Positions 1 to 8,409 are shown, numbered from the stretch's first letter. The stretch: DNA of 20,469 nt from Deltaproteobacteria bacterium (GCA_029932035.1 JAOZQV010000011.1:1-20469); one strand, 5' to 3'. Notes: generated by a model not told the origin, from the letters alone. Numbers and translations are program-made.

Positions 1-114
1 CAGAGTTAGCCGCATTCCTGCATCCGCATAGGTTTGGGCTTTAGTCATCGGTCACCGGCTTTGTGATCTTAGTTTCTTTTCCTTAAAGGCTGCTGAATCA
101 GGAGGTTAAATGGC

Positions 115-831
115 ATGAAAAATGGAACCTTATACGGGGTAGGGGTTGGTCCTGGAGATCCGGATCTGATCACCTTGAAAGCGACAAAGATTCTGAGACA
201 GGTGGATGTTATTTTTGCGGCAGCGTCCACAAAAAACAGTTATTCTCTGTCCATGGAGATCGTATCCCCCCACCTGAAAGAGGGGGTGCCGGTGGTGCCC
301 CTTGGTTTTCCAATGACCCGGGACAAGAGGAAGCTTGCCAGTGCATGGGAAAAAAATGGCCGAAAGGTGGTCGAACCCCTGAAGAGGGGGGAAAATGCGG
401 CCTTCATTACCTTAGGGGACCCCCTGATTTACAGCACCTTCGGGTATATTTTTCACACCATCAAGGAAACAGAGCCTCATATCCCTATCGAGATCATCCC
501 GGGTATTACCTCCTATCAGGCCGGCGCTGCCGTGGCCGGACAGATTCTGGCCGAAGCAGAGGAATCCTTTGCCGTTATTTCGGGGGCCCTTGGGGCGGAA
601 AGGCTGAAAGACGTGGTTGGCCATACGGACCAGGTGGTGTTGCTCAAGGTGTACCACAAATACCAGGAGATCATGGACACCCTGAATCAGCTTGGCCTGG
701 CCTCCGGATCTATTCTTATATCCCGATGCGGGCTGGATGGTGAGGTGATCCTCCGGGATCTGAAAAAGGGCTTCGACACGCCTCCCCCGTATCTTTCGCT
801 TCTTCTCATAAAAAAGACTGATCGCGTATGA
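115..831 (+). CDS. cbiL: Cobalt-precorrin-2 C20-methyltransferase (CbiL/CobI family)
   Basis: The 238-residue product is a cytoplasmic SAM-dependent tetrapyrrole methylase that adds the C20 methyl group of the corrin ring. Visible family motifs are the N-terminal GVGPGDPDL loop (about residues 10-18), the GDPLIYS motif at 101-107 and IIPGITS at 127-133, which together form the SAM and substrate cleft. The C20 assignment rests on overall resemblance to CbiL/CobI and on the other methylases here being accounted for by CbiF, CbiH and CbiET. The start is ATG 115, preceded by GGAGG at 101-105 with nine bases of spacing. An earlier ATG at 110 runs into a stop at once. The stop overlaps the next start by four bases (ATGA), so the two are probably translationally coupled. 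First complete gene of the operon in this window. Confidence 0.93.
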   Translation: MKNGTLYGVGVGPGDPDLITLKATKILRQVDVIFAAASTKNSYSLSMEIVSPHLKEGVPVVPLGFPMTRDKRKLASAWEKNGRKVVEPLKRGENAAFITLGDPLIYSTFGYIFHTIKETEPHIPIEIIPGITSYQAGAAVAGQILAEAEESFAVISGALGAERLKDVVGHTDQVVLLKVYHKYQEIMDTLNQLGLASGSILISRCGLDGEVILRDLKKGFDTPPPYLSLLLIKKTDRV

Positions 832-1886
832 AAAAGAAATTTCCTCTAATTCTCTACATCATCCTGGCACTTCTGATCGCATGCGCTATCATAGCCTTTG
901 TGAGCGGTGCGCTCGATACTGCCGGGGTTTTCAAAGACCCGGCAAGCCTCTGGAAAAGGGTGATTTGGCCCCTGATGAGATTGACCGTATTTATCTCCAT
1001 AGGCCTTTTTGTGGGCCAATTCATTGAAGGCATGGGGTGGACGAATAGACTGAGCGTAATGGCTCGGCCGTTTATGCGCTGGGGGCATCTTTCTCATCAG
1101 ATGGGGGCAGTTTTCACCACTGCATTTTTTTCAGGCACAGCATCGCTCTCCATGCTTATGTCGTTTTATCAAGAGGGAAAGTTGAGCCGCAGGGAGATAA
1201 CCCTTTCTGTGCTCTTGAATACCTTCCCCTCCTTTTTTCTCCATCTGCCCACCACCTTTTTCATAATACTCCCCCTTGTTGGAAAAGCAGGGGCAATATA
1301 TCTTCTGCTTACATTCGGAGCTGCTTTATTAAGATTGTGTGTCGTGCTTGCCTGGACCCATTTTGCGCTTCCGGAATCAGACGGATATGTTCATGAAAAA
1401 AAATCAAAAGAACATGAGTGGAAAGTACTGCTTCGTAAAACAGGTGGAAAATTCAAGACCAGGATAACCAGAATCCTTATTATTGTCCTGCCCGTTTACC
1501 TTATTATTGTTTTGATCTCTGATATGGGTTTTTTCTCCTGGCTCAGGCAACTGTTTGCCCATGGCTTCAGCAGTCTGTTTGTCCCTGTTGAGGCCATGTC
1601 CATTGTAATTTTCAGCCTGGTAGCGGAGTTTACATCCGGCTATGCTGCGGCAGGCGCAATGTTGGACGCAGGGACACTGAATGTCTCCCAGATTGTGCTG
1701 GCCCTCCTTTTGGGGAACATTATTGCTGCCCCGGTTCGGGCGCTCAGACATCAGATGCCCTATTATATGGGTATCTTCAGGCCTGGATTAGGTACTCGTC
1801 TCATGATAGCGAGCCAGGTTTTTAGAATTTCAAGCCTGGTAGTAGTTGGCTTGCTCTATTTTTTTGCAATGACTATACTTCGGTAA
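828..1886 (+). CDS. Polytopic membrane protein, nucleoside-recognition (Gate) domain-like
   Basis: The 352-residue protein is strongly hydrophobic, with about eight predicted membrane segments: residues 6-27, a pair around 45-65 and 90-115, several between 130 and 185, and more at about 215-235, 255-280, 285-305 and 330-350. A charged, lysine-rich cytoplasmic-type loop lies near 188-210. The pattern, with a conserved-looking NTFPSFF turn and a late RALRHQMPYY segment, resembles the Gate/nucleoside-recognition superfamily (SpmA/SpmB-like, FeoB core-like). Family members are transporter-like but rarely have a known substrate. The ATG overlaps the cbiL stop and the gene is followed by cbiA, so it is embedded in the B12 operon. 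A role moving cobalt or a tetrapyrrole is inference from context. No metal-binding His/Cys cluster is obvious. Confidence 0.75.
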   Translation: MKKKFPLILYIILALLIACAIIAFVSGALDTAGVFKDPASLWKRVIWPLMRLTVFISIGLFVGQFIEGMGWTNRLSVMARPFMRWGHLSHQMGAVFTTAFFSGTASLSMLMSFYQEGKLSRREITLSVLLNTFPSFFLHLPTTFFIILPLVGKAGAIYLLLTFGAALLRLCVVLAWTHFALPESDGYVHEKKSKEHEWKVLLRKTGGKFKTRITRILIIVLPVYLIIVLISDMGFFSWLRQLFAHGFSSLFVPVEAMSIVIFSLVAEFTSGYAAAGAMLDAGTLNVSQIVLALLLGNIIAAPVRALRHQMPYYMGIFRPGLGTRLMIASQVFRISSLVVVGLLYFFAMTILR

Positions 1887-1903
1887 AGGAGCTACTATTT
1901 ACT

Positions 1904-3367
1904 ATGATAATGGCATCGAAGCAAGGTTTGGAATCGAGAAATAAATTGAGAGGGGGGGATAATCGGCATGATATGAAGGTTTCAGCGTTCGTGATTGCAG
2001 GCACCCACAGCGGTTGTGGAAAGACTACTGTTTCGTTAGGGATAATGGCCGCTTTAATCAAGAGAGGACTGACTGTGCAGCCCTTTAAAGTAGGACCGGA
2101 TTTTATTGATCCGGGTCATCACCGGCGCATCACCGGAAGGGATTCTCACAATTTAGATGGGTGGATGATGAGCCCCGATTATAACCGGAATATCCTGGAT
2201 CGTTACAGCCGGGATGCTGATGTCGCGGTGATAGAAGGGGTGATGGGGCTTTTTGACGGGTTTTCAGGGAGTGATGAATCAGGGTCTACAGCCCAAATGG
2301 CCAAGTGGCTGGGCCTGCCCGTCATCCTCGTAATAGATGCCAAGGCCATGGCACGATCAGCGGCCGCTGTGGCCCTTGGGTTTTCCAGATTTGACGCGGA
2401 ACTTTCAGTGCAAGGCATCATCTTCAACCGGGTGGGTAGCGAGGCTCACGCACAAATGCTGGTTGATGCAATAAACCCCATCCCGGGTCTGTCGATATTT
2501 GGATGCCTGCCGCGCAACGAGGAACTCGAAATACCCTCCCGGCACTTGGGACTTGTAACCGACGAGGATCTCGGGGCGGATGAAGACCGCGAGGAAGTCC
2601 TTGCCCGCTGGGTTGAAGATAACATGGATCTGGACCTGCTCCTCGGGTCTCTGCCCGACAGGTCCATGAACAGGCCCCTTGTCCCCGAAGCAGAAATGAA
2701 GAGTGAATCTGGCATAAGGATAGGCGTTGCAATGGACGAGGCCTTCTGCTTCTACTATCCTGAGAACTTGCGGCTCCTGCGCGAGGCCGGGGCGGATTTG
2801 ATTCCCTTTTCCCCTTTACGTTCAATGTGTCTGCCGGAACGGATCCGTGGCTTGATCTTGGGAGGAGGCTATCCCGAACTCAACTGTGAGGCGCTCTCTC
2901 GGAACCAGGGTTTATTGGCAGAGATAAGGGAGTTCGGATTGAGCGGAAGACCTATATATGCAGAGTGCGGGGGCTTTATGTTCCTTATGAAAGAAATCCA
3001 GAACCTCAAGGGTCAAACCTTTCCCATGGTGGGCATTTTTTTCATGATGGCAAAGATGGAACGTCGTTTGAAAAGCCTCGGGTATCGCGAAATCATAACT
3101 CTGAAGGACAGTGTCCTGGGTCCGAAAGGCTCCAAGATCAGGGGGCATGAATTCCATTACTCCCATATGCGGAAAATCGGTATGGATCAGGAATATATTT
3201 ACGACATGAGCGATCGCAAATCAATTCATAGTGGAAAAGAAGGTCTTATGCGAAAAAGGGTCCTGGGATCTTATGTGCACCTTCACTGGGGCTCCAATCC
3301 GGAGGTGGCAAAGAATTTTGTGGATTACTGCCGTCAATATGGCGATAGGTTTAAAGCTCAAAGCTAA
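1904..3367 (+). CDS. cbiA: Cobyrinate a,c-diamide synthase
   Basis: A glutamine- and ATP-dependent amidase that converts the a and c acetate side chains of cobyrinate to amides in the cytoplasm. Numbered from ATG 1904 (487 residues), it shows a P-loop-like GTHSGCGKTT at 33-42, followed by FKVGPDFIDP and GVMGLFDG. These are hallmarks of the dethiobiotin-synthetase-like CbiA N-domain. A class I glutamine amidotransferase domain follows, with the nucleophile Cys355 in YAECGGFMFL and a catalytic-type His in GSYVHLHW near 459. The start is uncertain. ATG 1904 has AAAGGAG twelve bases upstream, but the first 23 residues are polar and not typical. ATG 1973 (464 residues, starting MKVSAFVIAGTHS) fits the usual family start better, although its G-rich leader is also badly spaced. 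The gene tail runs into a short AAAGCT-type repeat. Confidence 0.93.
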   Translation: MIMASKQGLESRNKLRGGDNRHDMKVSAFVIAGTHSGCGKTTVSLGIMAALIKRGLTVQPFKVGPDFIDPGHHRRITGRDSHNLDGWMMSPDYNRNILDRYSRDADVAVIEGVMGLFDGFSGSDESGSTAQMAKWLGLPVILVIDAKAMARSAAAVALGFSRFDAELSVQGIIFNRVGSEAHAQMLVDAINPIPGLSIFGCLPRNEELEIPSRHLGLVTDEDLGADEDREEVLARWVEDNMDLDLLLGSLPDRSMNRPLVPEAEMKSESGIRIGVAMDEAFCFYYPENLRLLREAGADLIPFSPLRSMCLPERIRGLILGGGYPELNCEALSRNQGLLAEIREFGLSGRPIYAECGGFMFLMKEIQNLKGQTFPMVGIFFMMAKMERRLKSLGYREIITLKDSVLGPKGSKIRGHEFHYSHMRKIGMDQEYIYDMSDRKSIHSGKEGLMRKRVLGSYVHLHWGSNPEVAKNFVDYCRQYGDRFKAQS

Positions 3368-3387
3368 AAGGTCAGAGCTGAAAGCAA
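3353..3387 (+). repeat. Degenerate AAAGCT-type tandem repeat at the cbiA end
   Basis: AAAGCTC (3353-3359) and AAAGCTA (3360-3366) are followed by the related GAGCTGAAAGC. The repeat spans the cbiA stop codon, so the last codons of cbiA are written in it, and it extends into the spacer before cbiC. Confidence 0.5.
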
Positions 3388-3403
3388 AAGACATGGGGGA
3401 GTT

Positions 3404-4048
3404 ATGAGCAGTATTTATGAACGACTTGAGCCGGGAGAGATAGAAAAACGATCTTTCGCTATCATTGACGCAGAAGTGCCTGAGCTCCGCCCTTTTCAAG
3501 GGGAAGAATGGCTGGTAGTCAGGAGGATAATTCATACAACCGCTGACTTTGAACTCCTTTCTTTGGTGCGGTTCCATCGCGATGCCGTAAGAAAAGGAAT
3601 AGAGGCCCTGGATAGAGGATGTCTCATTATAACCGATACGGAGATGGCCCGTATGGGCATCCCGCTGAGACGTATGGATCAGTTGGATTGCCGGGTGGAG
3701 TGTTATATGGGTGATCCGGAAGTAAGGGAAAAGGCACTGAGGGACAAAACCACAAGGGCCCTAACTGCTGTAGATTTTGTGCTTCACAGGCTCGATGGCG
3801 CTATATACGTTGTGGGAAATGCCCCTACCGCCCTGTTGAGACTTTTAGAGTGGGTGGGCAAAGGAAAATGCAAGCCTGCTCTGATTGTAGGTATGCCGGT
3901 GGGATTTGTCAACGCTGCCGAATCCAAGGAATTACTTGCGGAACAGAGCGATATCCCATACATCACGATTGCAGGCCGCAAAGGCGGATCAGCCCTGGCC
4001 GCGAGCGTAATAAATCAGTTGGCCGAGATTGCCCTCAGGGAACAGTAA
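3404..4048 (+). CDS. cbiC: Cobalt-precorrin-8 methylmutase
   Basis: CbiC (CobH in the aerobic route) moves the methyl group from C11 to C12, turning cobalt-precorrin-8 into cobyrinate, the substrate of the CbiA enzyme encoded just upstream. The 214-residue length is normal for the family. The conserved active-site region is seen as IIHTTADFELL at about residues 42-52, with His44 as the expected catalytic histidine. Also typical are the internal DTEMARMGI stretch, VGNAPTALLRLLE and VGMPVGFVNAAESKE in the C-terminal half. The start ATG 3404 follows a GGGGGAG element by four bases. The gene lies 36 bases after cbiA and 35 before cbiD, consistent with one transcript. Confidence 0.95.
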   Translation: MSSIYERLEPGEIEKRSFAIIDAEVPELRPFQGEEWLVVRRIIHTTADFELLSLVRFHRDAVRKGIEALDRGCLIITDTEMARMGIPLRRMDQLDCRVECYMGDPEVREKALRDKTTRALTAVDFVLHRLDGAIYVVGNAPTALLRLLEWVGKGKCKPALIVGMPVGFVNAAESKELLAEQSDIPYITIAGRKGGSALAASVINQLAEIALREQ

Positions 4049-4083
4049 GGAGTAGAGCGTAAGCAGGGGGATAGTCTGATATC

Positions 4084-5193
4084 ATGGCCGGAAAACGTCT
4101 CCGAGAGGGCTTTACAACCGGCTCGGCTGCGGCTGCCGGGGGCAAGGCGGCACTGCTTTTCCTGACCGGCCAGGGAGTTCGCAAAAAGGTGGAGATCCCT
4201 CTGCCCTTAGGGGGAAGGCTGACCATTCCCGTTGAGCGGGTTGAAGCGGTGGGGAAAGGGGCAAAGGCCACAGTCAGAAAAGACGGCGGTGATGATCCTG
4301 ATGCCACCAACAAAGCACGAATAATGAGCACAGTGCGTCTCTTTCCGGGAGGCAATCACGGAGACGTCATTATTGATGGCGGAACAGGTGTTGGAAAGGT
4401 AACGCGGCGCGGTCTCCCTGTGCCTGTGGGAGAGAGCGCCATAAACCCTGTTCCTCGCCTGCAAATCAAAGAGGCAGTTTTAGAAGGGCTGAAGGAGACG
4501 GGTATTAGGGCCGCTGTTTCTGTTACCATTGAGGTGGAAAACGGCGAAAAGATCGCAAAAAAGACCCTGAATCCTCGCCTTGGTATAATAGGCGGGATCT
4601 CCATCTTAGGTACGCGCGGAACGGTAAAGCCTTTTTCCAACAAGGCATACAAGGACACTATCACCATGTCCATGGATGTTGCAAGGGCCGGAGGGCTTAA
4701 TGTCATTGCCTTGACCACCGGAGGCAGAAGTGAGCGTTTTTTAAAAGAGCAGCGGCCCGATCTCCCGGAAACAGCATTCATCCAGGTGGCCGATTTTTTC
4801 TCGTTTTCCCTTAAAGAGGCTGCTAAAAAGGGATTTACCGATATCCTCTATTCCTGTTTTTTTGGCAAACTGGTAAAGATGGCCCAAGGATACCCTTACA
4901 CCCATGCCAGAAAATCGCGTATTGATTTTGGCAAACTGTCAGAATGGTGCTTATCCATGGGTATGGATGAAGAAAAGGCACGGAGTATCGCAAACGCCAA
5001 TACGGCCCGCGAGGCCCTGTCTATTATTAAGGAAGAAGTACAAAGAGATAAAATAATCCATTATGCAACGGAAAAGGCCATTTCTTCGGCCCGCGGGTTT
5101 GCAGGTCCGGGGCCGGATATTACATATTATCTTTTTGACTTTGGGGGAGATCTGCTGGTTGCGCGTCATTCCCGCGGGAATCCGGGAGATTGA
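4084..5193 (+). CDS. cbiD: Cobalt-precorrin-5B C1-methyltransferase
   Basis: CbiD methylates C1 during ring contraction in the oxygen-independent pathway. It is not a member of the canonical tetrapyrrole methylase fold family, and its presence is a strong marker for anaerobic B12 synthesis. The 369-residue protein starts with the diagnostic LREGFTTGSAAAA (residues 6-18). It then has KDGGDDPDATNKA near 66-78, the glycine-rich DGGTGVGKVTRRGLPVPVGE near 98-117, NPVPR, and ISILGTRGTVKPFS in the middle. These match CbiD along its whole length. The start is ATG 4084. The nearest G-rich stretch (AGGGGGA) is about 15 bases upstream, so the ribosome site is weak, but the N-terminal family motif fixes the start closely. 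A 64-base spacer with a REP-like palindrome separates it from cbiET. Confidence 0.96.
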   Translation: MAGKRLREGFTTGSAAAAGGKAALLFLTGQGVRKKVEIPLPLGGRLTIPVERVEAVGKGAKATVRKDGGDDPDATNKARIMSTVRLFPGGNHGDVIIDGGTGVGKVTRRGLPVPVGESAINPVPRLQIKEAVLEGLKETGIRAAVSVTIEVENGEKIAKKTLNPRLGIIGGISILGTRGTVKPFSNKAYKDTITMSMDVARAGGLNVIALTTGGRSERFLKEQRPDLPETAFIQVADFFSFSLKEAAKKGFTDILYSCFFGKLVKMAQGYPYTHARKSRIDFGKLSEWCLSMGMDEEKARSIANANTAREALSIIKEEVQRDKIIHYATEKAISSARGFAGPGPDITYYLFDFGGDLLVARHSRGNPGD

Positions 5194-5198
5194 ATTTG

Positions 5199-5240
5199 GT
5201 AGGGGATACGGTGGGTTTCGTTCCTCAACCCACCCTACGG
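5199..5240 (+). repeat. REP-like palindrome between cbiD and cbiET
   Basis: The arms GGTGGGTT (5210-5217) and AACCCACC (5227-5234) are perfect complements around a nine-base loop. The right side continues to CCCTAC (to 5238). A matching GTAGGG lies at 5199-5204, displaced by a few bases on the left arm. The consensus GTAGGGTGGGTT / AACCCACCCTAC resembles a dispersed REP-type palindrome seen in many bacterial genomes. It lies inside an operon and lacks a T tract, so it is more likely an mRNA-stabilising or mobile repeat than a terminator. Confidence 0.6.
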
Positions 5241-5257
5241 ATTAGAGAGACTATGAC

Positions 5258-6469
5258 ATGCATAAGGTACACGTAACAGGATTGGGAGTTGATCACCGGG
5301 ATCACTCCCCCATGATTTCAAAGCGCATCGAGAGTGCTGATGTTCTTGTAGGAGGGGACCGCCTCCTTGAAATTTTCCGGGACCATCCGGCTCTCAAGGT
5401 TTCCATCGGCAGCCCTCTTGAGAATGTGATCGAGAGAATAAACCGGGAGATGCAGTCTGGCAGGGAAATCGTAGTCCTTGCTGACGGAGATCCGCTGTTT
5501 TATGGGATCGGAAAGCGCCTTATAGATGCCCTTGGAAGGGAAATGGTTGTTTTTCATCCCAATGTAACCACTCTTCAGGTCGCTGCTTCCAGGCTCAAGA
5601 TTCCCTGGCATGATATACAGACCGTCTCCCTCCATGGCAGAAAGGATATCCGGCCCCTTTTGGCGGACTTGGTCAGAAATGACCGTGTTGCGGTGTTTAC
5701 GGATCCCGATTTTCACCCGGCTAAAATTGCAGATGAATTGATCCGGAAAGGGGTCGATGCCTTTGACATGTGTGTGTTTGAGGACCTGGGTACGGAGTCT
5801 GAAAAGGTGGGGCGTTTTGAACTAAAAGACGCCGCAAAAACCACCTTTTCCCCGCTCAATTTTGTCATTTTGGAGCGCACTAAACCCCCGGAGGTTCCCT
5901 TATCTTTGGGTTTGGATGATGATCTCTACCTGCACCGGAGGGGCCTAATCACCAAGAAAGAAATCCGGGCCGCTGGTCTTTCCGCCCTTGCGGTTGAGCC
6001 AAACCATACCGTTTGGGACTTGGGCGCCGGCTGCGGTTCCATGGCCATTGAGGCATCCCTCCTGGCACATAAAGGGGCCGTTCTGGCAGTGGAAAAAAAT
6101 GCAGATAGGGTTCAACTGATCAGGGATAACATCAGGCGGATGGGCGCTTATGGAGTTCAGGCCATATACGGCGAAATGCCTGAATGTCTGGAGTCCCTTC
6201 CTGATCCGGACCGGATTTTTATTGGCGGAGGTATCGGAAAAAACAACAGGGTTCTGGAGATTGCAACCAGGAGACTGAGACCCGGAGGAAAGCTGGTGCT
6301 TCATTTGGTGCTCTTGGGTTCTTTGACTCGGGCAAGGGGTTATCTGGAAGGCCTGAATTGGCCTTTTACCATAACACAAATCGACGTTTCGCGATCTAAG
6401 GGCACGGGAGGTGATCAACGATTGGAGGCATTAAACCCGGTTTTCATTGTGGGCGCCAAGAAAAGGTAA
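5258..6469 (+). CDS. cbiET: Fused CbiE-CbiT: cobalt-precorrin-6B/7 C5- and C15-methyltransferase, decarboxylating
   Basis: A two-domain protein of 403 residues, equivalent to CobL. Residues 1 to about 205 are the CbiE tetrapyrrole methylase half. It carries VTGLGVDHRDHSP at the N-terminus, LADGDPLFYGIG at 74-85 and HPNVTTLQVAA near 100-110, and methylates C5. Residues about 215 to 403 are the CbiT half, a class I Rossmann SAM methyltransferase with VWDLGAGCGSMAIEA (252-266), an acidic AVEKN at 277-281 and a FIGGGIG segment. This half methylates C15 with decarboxylation of the C12 acetate. The start ATG 5258 follows a purine-rich GAGAGA by about nine bases. CbiE-CbiT fusions are common in B12 producers. 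The gene is in the same direction and closely spaced with cbiD and cbiF. Confidence 0.95.
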   Translation: MHKVHVTGLGVDHRDHSPMISKRIESADVLVGGDRLLEIFRDHPALKVSIGSPLENVIERINREMQSGREIVVLADGDPLFYGIGKRLIDALGREMVVFHPNVTTLQVAASRLKIPWHDIQTVSLHGRKDIRPLLADLVRNDRVAVFTDPDFHPAKIADELIRKGVDAFDMCVFEDLGTESEKVGRFELKDAAKTTFSPLNFVILERTKPPEVPLSLGLDDDLYLHRRGLITKKEIRAAGLSALAVEPNHTVWDLGAGCGSMAIEASLLAHKGAVLAVEKNADRVQLIRDNIRRMGAYGVQAIYGEMPECLESLPDPDRIFIGGGIGKNNRVLEIATRRLRPGGKLVLHLVLLGSLTRARGYLEGLNWPFTITQIDVSRSKGTGGDQRLEALNPVFIVGAKKR

Positions 6470-6531
6470 TAGTTTATGTTTGACGTCCCTGCGGAGGATT
6501 TAGCCTGGGACTTTTCAAAGGGGATGGATGT

Positions 6532-7302
6532 ATGGAAGACAAAAGATCTCATATCTATTTCATAGGGGCCGGTCCAGGAGACCCTGAGCTGATTACAATC
6601 AAGGGACAGAGATACATAAAAGAGGCCGATCTTGTCCTCTATGCAGGTTCCCTTGTGCCTAAGGAGTCAGTGGCCTGCGCTAAAGAAAATGCAAAAGTTG
6701 TCGATTCCTCATCCATGACACTGGAAGAAACCCATGCCATGGTCCTTGAAACGGTCAGGTCAGGTGGCACCGTGGCCCGAGTGCACACAGGTGATCCTTC
6801 GCTTTATGGCGCAATCAAAGAGCAAATGATCCTCCTTGACCGGGATGATATCAGCTATGAAGTTATTCCGGGAGTCACAGTGGCATTTGCGGCGGCCGCA
6901 GCTGCGAGGATCTCGTTCACCTTGCCGGAAAAGGCCCAGACACTCATCCTAACCAGATTAGCCGGGCGAACAACGGTTCCTGACCGAGAGAGGTTGCGGG
7001 ACTTATCCAGGCACAACACCTCATTGGCTGTCTACTTATCTGCGGCTGATCCGGACGGGGTTGTTGAGGAACTTTTGGCGGGTGGCTATTCCGAAGACAC
7101 ACCAGTTGTAGTGGCTTACAGGGTAGGCTGGCCCGATGAAATGATCATTACCACTTATATTTCGGCGCTCTCTAAAGCGGTAAAGGGGGCGGACATCCAC
7201 AATCAGGCTGTTTTCTTAGTCCTGCCGGGTCAGAGAGATGATCCTGTATTTTCCAGGCTCTATAGCACGGAATTCTCTCATGGTTTCAGGGCAGTTGAGT
7301 AA
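6532..7302 (+). CDS. cbiF: Cobalt-precorrin-4 C11-methyltransferase
   Basis: CbiF (CobM in the aerobic pathway) adds the C11 methyl group. The 256-residue protein is a canonical tetrapyrrole methylase. It shows IYFIGAGPGDPELITIKG at the N-terminus (8-25), YAGSLVP at 37-43, a typical CbiF/CobM feature, HTGDPSLYGA at 85-94, and VIPGVT near 111-116. The C-terminal half has VAYRVGWPDE, again characteristic of this subgroup. The start ATG 6532 follows AAAGGGG by about eight bases. Two other ATGs just upstream are in other frames. The 62-base gap to cbiET shows no convincing additional gene. Confidence 0.95.
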   Translation: MEDKRSHIYFIGAGPGDPELITIKGQRYIKEADLVLYAGSLVPKESVACAKENAKVVDSSSMTLEETHAMVLETVRSGGTVARVHTGDPSLYGAIKEQMILLDRDDISYEVIPGVTVAFAAAAAARISFTLPEKAQTLILTRLAGRTTVPDRERLRDLSRHNTSLAVYLSAADPDGVVEELLAGGYSEDTPVVVAYRVGWPDEMIITTYISALSKAVKGADIHNQAVFLVLPGQRDDPVFSRLYSTEFSHGFRAVE

Positions 7303-7347
7303 GTTGAGTCTGTGTCTACGGAACACTGTCCTTAGGGGTGACGAATA

Positions 7348-8409
7348 GTGAAAGATACTGCCATTTATGCCCTGACGCCACAGGGCGCCGGTCTATCAAA
7401 GACCTTAGCCGACCAACTTGAAGCTGATCTCTTTCTGCCTGCCCGTCTTGCAGATTCCCTGTATGGCCGATCTTCAACCCATGAAACCATTCCTTTTGAT
7501 CGTCTGTTAGAGGCAGTAGCAGAGAACTTTTTTTCATATTCCCGGCATGTCTTTATCGCGGCTACCGGGATTGTTGTCAGGGCCATTTCACCACATCTGA
7601 AGTCCAAGGATCGAGACCCGGCTATCATCGTACTTGACCAGGAAGGTAAATATGTCATTAGTCTTCTCTCCGGACACTTAGGGGGGGCAAACGAACTGGC
7701 CCGAGTGGTTGCCAAACTGACAGGAGGCGAAGCCGTGATCACAACGGCCACTGATACAGCGGGAGTCCCCTCAATGGATCTTTTGGCCAAGGAGAACGAT
7801 CTAACCATTGCCAACCTAAAAGCCGTGAAATCAATAAACATGGCCCTGGTATCGGGAGAACCGGTACAGGTTTTTGATCCCGAAAACCGACTGCGTCTTA
7901 AGGACCAAGAGAGGCCAGGGTTTGCCATAGAGCAGGTCTATAATGAAGACCAATGGATCAACGAATCCCCCGGTGTGTGGGTGACCTGGAAGAATAAAAA
8001 GCCCGATACTGCATTGGACCAGTTGATTCTTCATCCTAAATGCCTTGTTGCCGGCGTCGGTTGTAATCGGGGAACCAAACTTCAGGAAATCATTGATTTG
8101 ATTAAAAACACTTTTCAAAAAGACGGGCTTTCCATGAAAAGCCTTAAGTGTCTTACGAGCATAGAGGCCAAGAGAGACGAGCCCGGGCTCAATGGGGCGG
8201 CAAGAGAGCTGGACGTGCCCCTGGTATTTTTTAGAAAATCGGAACTGGAAACCATTAAGGCGCCGCACCCCTCAAGCGTGGTCAAGAAACATATGGGAGT
8301 ATCAAGCGTATGCGAAGCAACAGTCCTTCTAAAAACCGGCGGAGGCAGGCTATTAATTCCAAAGACAAAGAGCCTGAATGTGACAGTGGCCGTGGCCCTG
8401 GGAAATTGA
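7348..8409 (+). CDS. cbiG: Cobalt-precorrin-5A hydrolase
   Basis: CbiG opens the delta-lactone of cobalt-precorrin-5A and releases the two-carbon fragment as acetaldehyde. This step is specific to the anaerobic pathway. The 353-residue protein has the N-terminal CbiG domain with FIAATGIVVRAISPHL (69-84), VLDQEGKYVISLLSGHLGGAN (95-115) and ITTATDTAGVPSMD (131-144). The C-terminal CbiG/CobE-like domain has AGVGCNRGT (235-243) and a closing GVSSVCEATVLLKTGGG followed by KSLNVTVAVA. The start is GTG 7348, preceded by AGGGGTG at a good distance. No in-frame ATG would keep the N-terminal domain intact. The stop codon TGA overlaps a possible TTG start of cbiH (TTGA), with a longer overlap if the upstream ATG of cbiH is used. 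Confidence 0.95.
   Translation: MKDTAIYALTPQGAGLSKTLADQLEADLFLPARLADSLYGRSSTHETIPFDRLLEAVAENFFSYSRHVFIAATGIVVRAISPHLKSKDRDPAIIVLDQEGKYVISLLSGHLGGANELARVVAKLTGGEAVITTATDTAGVPSMDLLAKENDLTIANLKAVKSINMALVSGEPVQVFDPENRLRLKDQERPGFAIEQVYNEDQWINESPGVWVTWKNKKPDTALDQLILHPKCLVAGVGCNRGTKLQEIIDLIKNTFQKDGLSMKSLKCLTSIEAKRDEPGLNGAARELDVPLVFFRKSELETIKAPHPSSVVKKHMGVSSVCEATVLLKTGGGRLLIPKTKSLNVTVAVALGN

Noticed and set aside
3..44. Possible tail of an upstream gene on the + strand, ending at TAG 42-44
   Set aside because: Only 13 codons are visible and nothing in them identifies a family; a chance open stretch is equally likely.
2424..2825. Long minus-strand open frame inside cbiA, and similar antisense frames in cbiD, cbiG, cbiH and the CbiZ fusion
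   Set aside because: These lie opposite clearly conserved genes, lack recognisable domains and are explained by codon bias of the sense strand.
6476..6565. Short frame of 29 codons between cbiET and cbiF, overlapping cbiF
   Set aside because: No ribosome site, no recognisable sequence, and it runs out of frame into cbiF.
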